Below are positions 56,950 to 64,000 of a stretch of 64,000 nt of DNA, piece after piece. Numbering within the stretch: position 1 is the stretch's first letter; each line of letters begins with the position of its first letter. This DNA is from Hemerocallis citrina. Taxonomy: Eukaryota > Streptophyta > Magnoliopsida > Asparagales > Asphodelaceae. A model generated the notes under the pieces. That model worked only from the letters and a program-made list of their open reading frames with translations, ran no database searches and was not told the origin of the DNA. The stretch spans positions 178,622,166 to 178,686,165 of the forward strand of contig CM030362.1 in the NCBI GenBank assembly GCA_017893485.1, in the 5' to 3' direction. A program made the position numbers and the translations under genes.

Positions 56950-57592
56950 TCATGAAAACTGCAAATTCCTAGTTCTCTTCTTAAAAGTGTCTTCCTTAAG
57001 TGGCTTAGTAAAGCTATCTGCTACTTGTTTATCAGTAGAAATAAAATCTAAAGATATATCTCCATTTAAAACATGATCACGTAGAAAATGATGTCTAATA
57101 TCAATGTGTTTCATACGTGAGTGTTCAATCGGATTTTTGGATAAATTAATGGCACTGGTATTATCACACATAATAGCAGGTTTTGAAAATAAAATACCAT
57201 AATCTAATAGGGTTCGTTTCATCCACAAAATTTGGGCACAAGCCAAATTTGTAGCAATATATTCAGCTTCTGTAGTAGATAGGGATACTGAATTTTGCTT
57301 TTTACTGCACCAAGATACTAATGAATATCCCAAAAGGTGACAAGTACCACTAGTACTTTTACGGTCAATTTTACTACCAGCAAGATCCGCATCACTATAC
57401 GACAAAAGTTGAAAACTATCAGTGCGTGGATAAAATAAACCATACTCATATGTGCCTTTAATGTATCTTAAAATACGTTTCACAGCTTTTAAGTGAGACT
57501 CTTTAGGAATTGACTGATATCTAGCACACAAGCATACACTAAACATAATGTCTAGTCTACTAGCAGTTATATATAAGAGTGAGCCAATCATC
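56950..57592 (-). CDS. pol: Copia RNase H (C-terminal part of pol)
   Basis: 213 codons. LLYITASRLDIMFSVCLCAR, HLKAVKRILRYIKGTYEYGL, then the RNase H: LLSYSDADLAGSKIDRKSTS, SWCSKKQNSVSLSTTEAEYI, MCDNTSAINLSKNPIEHSRM and the closing DKQVADSFTKPL. The acidic residues of the active site are kept. The open frame is continuous to solo LTR C at 57593, beyond which pol continues at 60978 (YRGM followed by IGSLLY). Confidence 0.93.
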
Positions 57593-60500
57593 TGTAACCC
57601 CTAATTCTGGAAATACGTATTTTCATGAGTAGTTTTCTGTATTTCGAGATTTACAAAATTGTTATTGTTAAATTCGTTTTGAGTTCTTAATTAAAACATT
57701 TTTTTAAACAATAATTCTAAATATTTCGAATAAACTTGTTTCCATTCTTACTTGATCAACTATTTGCGTTTTAACCCTCAAAATATTGTTACTGTTGCGA
57801 CTATTTCCATAAATTCCTATTTTTATATATTGTTATTTTGATAATTGCTATCGTCGTTGTTGTTATTATTTATGGCTATTTTGATATTACCAGTATTACT
57901 ATTTTATTGTCATGGTTAATTATTATAATTATTTCAATAATTGTGTTTATATTTGTCCCAAATAATTTATGTAACACAAATTATATTTTATCACATATCT
58001 TATTCCCTATATTTGGATTTATATTGATCTGTTGTATTCTATACAATGTATGTTATTTTATTGGATTTATACCCATTACCCAATCCCCACTATCTCATCT
58101 TTTTCCCCGATAAATACTAATCTAATTTACCCGAACCCTAATTAATATCCCTTAGCCCCTTAACCCCTAATCTCCCCCATTACTATTTTATCCCTAACCC
58201 TCTCTCCATGTGCATCGCTACCCCCATCCCGCTCCTTCTCCCTCTTCTGTTTCCGCCACCAAACCCACAAACCCAAGCTCTCGTTCCCTCCGTCACCATC
58301 ATCATCGCTGTCTCCACCACCTCACCCTATCCTCGCCCAGTCTCCCGCTCGAACCGAAACTCATCTCGCCTTCGCCATTATCCATCGCCATTACCCAATC
58401 AACCGAAGTCTGCCACCACCATTTCCCCCACTCTGTGCACCCCATCGTCGTCAACGTCCCTCTCCACTCACCCCCCCTACATCCACCAAAGGTCCCTAGC
58501 CTGTCTTCGTCGCCGTCCAGGCCTCGTCGAAGCCAGTTCCGTCTCCTCTGTTTCGAGCGGAAAATAGAGATGCCATCGCAGCCGGCATTGCGTCCCTTCC
58601 CGACCAGTCACCATCGCACGTCGCGCCTGCCAGCGTCGCGAGCCCCGCCACAGTGCCGCCGCAATCACATCGCATCGCTCGCTCTCTCTCTCTCCGCTGA
58701 AGGTTGAAGACGAGAGGTCGTTGGTCGATTTTTCTGTTCTGCGTTGTGTGCACAGCGGATCCGATCTTGCTATCTGCTGTTTTAGGGCCAGATCCAGTGT
58801 GGAGAAGGTCACCCATTGGACAACTTTACTGTCCCGTGTTTTGGGCAATTGGATCTGGTTTTGTTGTCCGCTGTTTTGGGCCAGATCCGGTGTGGGGTTT
58901 CCTTCTTACTGAGTTGCTGTTGCTTGGTTTGTTGCTTGTTGTTTCTTCGCACGGTCTTTGCACATACTTTTGGGAGACTTCGCCCGGGATTCGGATCCCG
59001 TTATTCCTATTGTAATTATATCTGCAATAACAGGTAAGTCTCTTCTTGAACCCTTTTTATTGTTTGTGTTCAAGATCAATTGATCTCATGCAAGTAGATC
59101 CGTCCATTTTGTTATCAAAAACTACCCTTTGACAACGCCGTTAAGATTATCGAGGGTTTACACAAGCTAACCCGACATACTCTTAACATCATGCTATCTC
59201 TTTGATCTATAACCCAGTCCCCATTGTTTCATGCATATGCACAATTAAAATGACTAGATTTATGCTTAGAACTATTTGATGAAATGGACATGATAAATTG
59301 AATGTACTGAATCGGATTTAATTGATGAATTGACACAATAACTGTAATAAATGTACCTTGAACCTTAGAAATTGCATGTTGACACCTAGGAATAACTTGA
59401 TTATTAATTTGCATGCTAAATGTGAACATATGATTTATTTATTTGCCTATTCATGCTAAGACAAATTTCTGGACTGCTGTATGTTTCATTTTGAATTAGA
59501 TTTTTCTCCATACTAATGACATAATTTAAAAGGACTTACTAAACATAAAATGTAGCCGTTGATGTCTAGATAACTTTTCCCTAGTTTGGATTTAAATTCC
59601 AATTTTTCATCTGTTAGTTATCATCACTTTGCTGCAACTGTGTTAGTAATTTCAGACCCATAATTTCATGCGTACTCTACTGTTCTATATTTTATTTGAC
59701 CGTGTTAATAGAATAAGAAAAATCTGAAATAAATTAGCCTGGACCTAGACATGTATAGGTATCACCCAGAATTTTTGTAGGTTTTATTAAAGAGATCTCT
59801 GACCCGAAACAATTAGTTGAACACAACCCACTGCATGCTGCCTGAATATAGAACTTGATTAGAATAGAGTTTCCACCCTAGTTCCTATACCTTTTATATA
59901 CCTTAATTATACTCACTGGAACCATGTGGAAGTCTACTTTCTAGACCTTCCAGCAGATTCAGATTTGCTATCTTGTAGTGGTTGTAATCCATATTTTAGT
60001 ACAGCAAGGTCATGCTATCCAGATCATGTGATACATGTGTAATGACTTGTTTGCTTCATGCTTTTCTGTAATGCTTAGAATTAGTCACACATAGTAATAA
60101 AAAACATTAACACCCTCTTGCATGCTCACATAGGATTAAAATGACTAATAAAAAGCCATGGTACCATGGGTAGACTAGGTAGTGAACGATCGAAAATTGT
60201 ACTCGGTCGGGCCCTACTGCCTGAACCGCACTGACCTATACTGATGGCCATAAAGTACAGCCCGATAAACACTGCTCGAGAAACACTGATACTGAACATG
60301 AAATACTGATTACTATGCTGAGTACACAGACCGAGAATTCACCATCAGTCTAAAACATTCACTGTGTGTTTGCGCGGAACCTGTGGAATGGGACGCAGTA
60401 GTACGTGCACTAGATAGGCTAATAAAATGACTAATAACCTGCATTTCTTGCTTGATCCTGACATCACGGATTACATGTGTGATTTAATGTCGACCCTTAA

Positions 60501-60972
60501 TATTTTTCCTGCCTTTGCTTAGTTCCTTGTCTTTGACCATGTCCCTCTTCTTTGATATTCATGCTCCCTTACTCTCTTTTCTTTGTTTTAAGATCAAGTA
60601 TTAACAGGTATCGAAGGAGCAATACAAGAAGAAGTTGGTGAGCAAACTCTCTGAAGCTTGGAGCTGGACCATTAGACTATTTAGTTATCTTTTGTTATTT
60701 GCTCATTGTATTTCTTTTTATCATACTTTGTATTCTTGGACTTTATGACCCGAAGTTTGTTTTATCCCAGATGTTGGGTTATTATTAGTGAATTTATTTC
60801 ATGATTATCATTGAGTTTATTTATTGTTTATGTGATTATATTCCTGCATGTGTGGTTGTTTCTCTTATATATTATTGAGTTAGACTGGTACAACTTATGG
60901 ATGATGTTTAATCATTTGCGAGGCCTTCATTACGTGCTCGTATTCCCGTATCTTGGGAAGCGGGGCATGACA
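57593..60972 (+). mobile_element. Solo LTR C (LARD A-related) inserted in copia pol
   Basis: TGTAACCCCTAATTCTGG to GGGAAGCGGGGCATGACA, 3380 bp, with the duplication TCATC at 57588-57592 and 60973-60977. Same layout as LARD A LTRs: AT-rich start, C/T-rich leader (58130-58700), donor-like CAG|GTAAGTCTC at 59034, acceptor-like TTTTAAG at 60592, and a conserved stretch GGAAGCGGGGC at the end. No internal region. The open frames in the leader are Pro/Ser/His-rich and probably not coding. Confidence 0.92.
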
Positions 60973-60977
60973 TCATC

Positions 60978-61582
60978 CCTCGATAGAGTGTTTGATCGAC
61001 AATCTTACCTAATTCATCTTTGTCAAGTGTAGTAGTAGTAGCCATAGGTGTGGTCTTACTACTAGTGCTATCCATGCCAAATCGTTTGAGTAATTCCTTA
61101 GTATATTTTCCTTGATTAATAAATATGCCATTATGTGACTGCTTTAATTTTAGTCCAAGGGAATAATTGAGTTCACCCATGTGACTCATCTCAAAATCGT
61201 TTTTCATGGTATTAGCAAACTCTTGACAGAGATTACTATTAGTAGAGCCAAAGATTATGTCATCTACATATATTTGTATGATTAGGATATCGGTCTCTAT
61301 TCTCCTAATAAAGAAGGTAGTATCAACTTTACCTATTTCAAAACCAGTATCTAAAAGAAAAGTCTTCAATCGATCATACCAAGCACGAGGTGCTTGTTTA
61401 AGATCATATAAAGCCTTTTTCAACTTAAAAACGTGGTTTGAGAATTGTCAGTGTTCGAAACCGGGTGGTTTCTGAACATAAGCATTTTCCTTAATAAAAC
61501 CATTAAGAAAAGCACTTTTAACATCCATTTGGAAAAGTATAAAGTTCATAAAACATGCAAAAGATAATAAGATCCTAATCGC
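60978..61582 (-). CDS. pol: Copia reverse transcriptase, main part
   Basis: Begins on the minus strand with IRILLSFACFMNFILFQMDV, then KSAFLNGFIKENAYVQKPPG, a stop in the following segment (near 61448), KKALYDLKQAPRAWYDRLKT, IIQIYVDDIIFGSTNSNLCQ (catalytic YVDD), ELNYSLGLKLKQSHNGIFI and YTKELLKRFGMDSTSSKTTP. It is the middle of a Ty1/copia RT. The N-terminal part is at 62587-62811, separated by the 1004-bp insert, and the C-terminal part continues beyond solo LTR C. Confidence 0.92.
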
Positions 61583-62586
61583 CGAAAATACTAGGCCCAC
61601 TAAAGGGACAAAAATAGAGGGTACTCCATTTCACTTAGGTTGTGATCTAGGCCTCTGGAGTTTGCCCTTATCCGAACGGGTCTTGCAAGAAGTCGAATTT
61701 CATATTGAGCTGCAAATATACGCTATTGGGATGGAATGGCTCAACTGACCTTCTTCCCCCCCCCCCCTAAGAATTTCGGTTCTTCTTCCTCTTCTTTTTC
61801 CTCTTCTTCTTCCAAATCCTCTTCTTCCTCTTCTTCTTCTTCCAAACCCTCTTCGATCTAACTCATCCATTTTCTGAACGCTTTCGCCGCCGATCACTTC
61901 ATCATCCGCATAGGAACACTGGGAACTTGAGGACAAAGTAGACAAAGCGGATTCAGAACGGGGTGACGGCGATGGTAGAGGAAGTCTCTTATTGATGGTG
62001 GTGGTGAGTGTGGCTCTGGGCATTTTACTGCCAATGCTCGGAGTCGACTGAGTCATTGTACGCTTGCTTAGTGGCACACAGCTGGGCAGTAGTGGATTTC
62101 TCGTCCTCATCGAAAAGAGAAAATGCATAAGGAACCTCATCTGCCCACGAGTTTATGGTTCCAGCAAGCAACCTGGCATACCAATTGCAGTCTCGCGGAG
62201 GCTGCTTACGAAAAAATGTATCATCAAAGCGTCGTTTTCGGCAACGGCCAAAAATGAAAAATATGCTGCCTAGGGGCCCTCCCTCGGCAAAAGACTGCAG
62301 GTTGGTTTGTTTTCACTTGGGAGGAAGGGGGACTGTTTCCATGTATGCAGGGTATGACGGGACAATCCCGTCATGCAAAGTCAGCTAATCGGTCATATCA
62401 TGTGTCTTTTTCGGACCCCAAGAATAGATTATTGGATCGAAACGACTTTCCTGCTTGGAAATAAGAGCTAGAATCCGTTAACTGCGAGATAGTTGATAGG
62501 AAAGGCGGCTTGCCGGAGTAGCTGCACTTGCCTATCAAAGTAGGCAAACGCTTCCGCCTCCTCTTGCCCTTGTTACGCAACACGGA
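61583..62586. other. 1004-bp insert of unknown origin in copia RT
   Basis: Copia reads TTCTAG on the right side and AATCGC on the left, which join without loss to the normal ARLEAIR-type codons. The sequence between has a more even base composition than its surroundings, no LTR ends, no inverted ends and no target duplication. It includes a run of C (61757-61768), a CTT/CTC-rich stretch and unremarkable open frames (62064-62273 plus; 62140-61700 minus). A clean insert without duplication is typical of organelle DNA captured by end-joining, which is possible here but not shown. Confidence 0.6.
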
Positions 62587-62811
62587 TTCTAGTCTAGTAA
62601 CAGGAGCATATGTTTCATCGAAACCTATGCCTTCTTCTTGATTATATCCTTGAGCAACTAATCTAACCTTGTTCCTAACGACTTGTCCTGATTCATCTAA
62701 CTTGTTTTTGAATTCCCATTTGGTACCAATTATAGTATGGGCAGGAGGTCGTGGAACTAAATCCCATACATCATTTCTTATAAATTGGTTTAATTCATCT
62801 TGCATAGGCAT
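62587..62811 (-). CDS. pol: Copia RT, N-terminal part
   Basis: [60 protein letters not shown] and [10 protein letters not shown], the well-known start of the copia RT domain. It stops at the insert at 62586 and resumes at 61582 with IRILLSF. Confidence 0.93.
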
Positions 62812-63541
62812 TCATCCAAAATTCATTCTCACAAGCTTCTTGTATAATTTTCGGTTCAAAATCCGACAAGAAAGCCATTTGAGAAATCATATTAACATGA
62901 GATCTTGTTTGAATACCACGTGAGATGTTACCAATTATTAAGTCATGAGGATGATCTCTAACTTCAACAAAGGATTTTGGTAAAGTTTGATTCATCACAA
63001 CAGGATCAGTCGACTGGACTAGTCCATCAGCCGACTGATTCACATCGGTCGACTTGATTTCCTTATCGGTCGACTTATCTGCTAGGGTAGTTTGTTCTAG
63101 TAATTTAATTATGTTATTTAAAGGTGATGAATCAGTTTCATCATCTTTAATAACAGTAGATGAAGTCAGAGATTTATTAAATGAAACATGCATGGATTCT
63201 TCAATAGTCAAAGTTGACTTATTGAAGGTCCTATATGCCTTACTCCTTATTGAGTATCCAATGAAGATACCTTCATTAGATCTAGGATCAAACTTATCTA
63301 AATTATCTTTAGTGTTTAAAATGAAACACTTGCATCCAAATACTTTAAAATAAGATACCTTAGGAATTCTATCAAAAAATAGTTCATAACATGTTTTCTT
63401 AAGCTTAGGCCTAATCAAAATTCTATTTAAAACATAACATGCTGTAGCAACAGCTTCAGCGCAGAAGTACTTAGGCAAATTGCTTTCAACAAGCATGGTA
63501 TGTTCACATTCTTGTAAAGTCCTATTCTTTCTTTCGACCAC
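62795..63541 (-). CDS. pol: Copia integrase C-terminus and linker to RT
   Basis: 248 codons. [60 protein letters not shown] and [20 protein letters not shown] are integrase C-terminal motifs. The linker holds four S-[TA]-D tripeptides ([24 protein letters not shown]) coded by AGTCGACT-type palindromes at 63008-63075. The last part, [12 protein letters not shown], precedes RT. It overlaps the next ORF by a few codons in another frame. Confidence 0.92.
   Translation of the reverse strand: MVERKNRTLQECEHTMLVESNLPKYFCAEAVATACYVLNRILIRPKLKKTCYELFFDRIPKVSYFKVFGCKCFILNTKDNLDKFDPRSNEGIFIGYSIRSKAYRTFNKSTLTIEESMHVSFNKSLTSSTVIKDDETDSSPLNNIIKLLEQTTLADKSTDKEIKSTDVNQSADGLVQSTDPVVMNQTLPKSFVEVRDHPHDLIIGNISRGIQTRSHVNMISQMAFLSDFEPKIIQEACENEFWMNAYAR
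63008..63075. promoter_or_regulatory. Four AGTCGACT-type palindromes inside copia coding sequence
   Basis: AGTCGACT 63008, AGCCGACT 63029, GGTCGACT 63047 and GGTCGACT 63068; spacings 21, 18 and 21 bp. All are in frame and code Ser-Thr-Asp or Ser-Ala-Asp on the minus strand. Confidence 0.6.
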
Positions 63542-64000
63542 TCCATTTTGTGGTGAAGCTCTAGGAAATGCAAATGAATGTGTTATACCATTCTTGTTGC
63601 AATATTCTGAAAATGTTTCATTCTCAAATTCTCCACCATGATCACTTCTAATAGTGACTATGGTTAGAGACTTTTGATTTTGAATCCGTTTACAAAAATT
63701 TGCAAATTCATCAAAAGCATCATTCTTATGTTTTAAAAAGAAAACTCATGTGAATCTTGAAAAATCATCTACTAAAACAAATGCATACCTACTTTTATTT
63801 AAAGAAGCGACTCTAGTGGGGCCAAATAAATCCATGTAGATTAATTCGAGAGGCCTACTAGTAGAAATCATTTCTTTTGTCTTAAAAGTAGATTTGATTT
63901 GTTTACCTAGTTGACATGCATCACATAACTTATCCTTTTTATAGGATAGTCTTGACAGCCCTTTAACTAGGTTGTACTTAGATAATTTAGCAATATTTTT
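63542..64000 (-). pseudogene. pol: Copia integrase core, cut by the window edge
   Basis: Continues the integrase upstream: GGEFENETFSEYCNKNGITH and [13 protein letters not shown] lead into VERKNRTL. Further right are KSRYAFVLVDDFSRFT, then a TGA at 63748-63746 where the family has Trp, and KLCDACQLGKQIKS of the zinc module near 63930. The window ends inside this domain. Confidence 0.88.

Larger units (their letters stand above)
52667..64000 (-). mobile_element. Ty1/copia element (SIRE-like) running off the right edge
   Basis: The 3' LTR is at 52667-54940, the polypurine tract at 54941-54957, a third ORF at 55345-56333, and pol runs from 56950 to beyond 64000. The order integrase, RT, RNase H is that of Ty1/copia. 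An extra ORF downstream of pol, a polypurine tract of the CAAAAAGGGGG kind and CTAGAGGGGGGTGAATAG in the LTR suggest the SIRE (Maximus) lineage. It contains a TRIM, solo LTR C and a 1004-bp insert. Its 5' LTR and gag are outside the window. Confidence 0.88.

Noticed and set aside
25289..63075. AGTCGACT contains a SalI site, so the motif might be cloning linkers.
   Set aside because: Copies lie inside alignable retroelement LTRs and coding DNA, in both LTRs of the same element, with near-miss variants. Linker contamination would not show this.
1..64000. Ordinary host genes, rRNA or plastid operons.
   Set aside because: No exon-like run with a recognisable cellular protein, and no rRNA landmark seen on either strand.

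Overview
This window is a nest of plant LTR retrotransposons with no recognisable host gene. It is AT-rich and every coding stretch I can identify belongs to a retroelement. The lineages present are those of flowering plants: Ty3/gypsy Tat-type elements with a dual RNase H, Ty3/gypsy Tekay/Del-type chromoviruses with a chromodomain and initiator-tRNA primer site, a large SIRE-like Ty1/copia element, LARD-type elements with LTRs of about 3.5 kb, and one TRIM. The species cannot be named from this.

Layout, left to right. (1) 1-1133, 14412-14970 and 38006-39820 are three pieces of one long plus-strand LTR ('F') whose start lies left of the window. (2) Tat-1, 1134-14406, is a complete but decayed Tat element (TSD GTCAT) with gag-pol on the plus strand, an antisense gene on the minus strand, and two ~114-bp tandem arrays. 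(3) LARD A, 14971-38000 (TSD GGGAG), has two ~3.6-3.9 kb LTRs around ~0.9 kb of non-coding DNA that holds an initiator tRNA-Met fragment. Its left LTR carries a minus-strand solo LTR 'G' (18138-21587, TSD ATCCC). Its right LTR carries a chromodomain Tekay element (23741-34903, minus strand, TSD AGCCT). (4) 39821-41312 and 50394-52605 are two parts of an older minus-strand Tat element, T2. They are separated by two head-to-head Tekay-like pieces, LTR E (41313-45729) and partial element D (45730-50393). (5) A minus-strand copia element starts at 52667 and runs off the right edge. Its 3' LTR holds a 782-bp TRIM (53067-53848, TSD ACCCA). Its RT is split by solo LTR C (57593-60972, TSD TCATC) and by a 1004-bp sequence of unknown origin (61583-62586).

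Relative order of insertion follows from the nesting: T2 is older than F; F is older than Tat-1 and LARD A; LARD A is older than G and Tekay B. The copia element is older than the TRIM, solo LTR C and the 1004-bp insert.

The most unusual signal is a palindrome, AGTCGACT, that recurs in pairs 20-22 bp apart, often as triplets of pairs 57-80 bp apart. It is found in both Tekay B LTRs, in both TRIM LTRs, in the copia LTR, between copia pol and its third ORF, and (as Ser-Thr-Asp codons) inside copia pol. I count 24 exact copies against about one expected by chance. Sharing between Ty1/copia and Ty3/gypsy families suggests a common regulatory or protein-binding module that I do not recognise from known elements.
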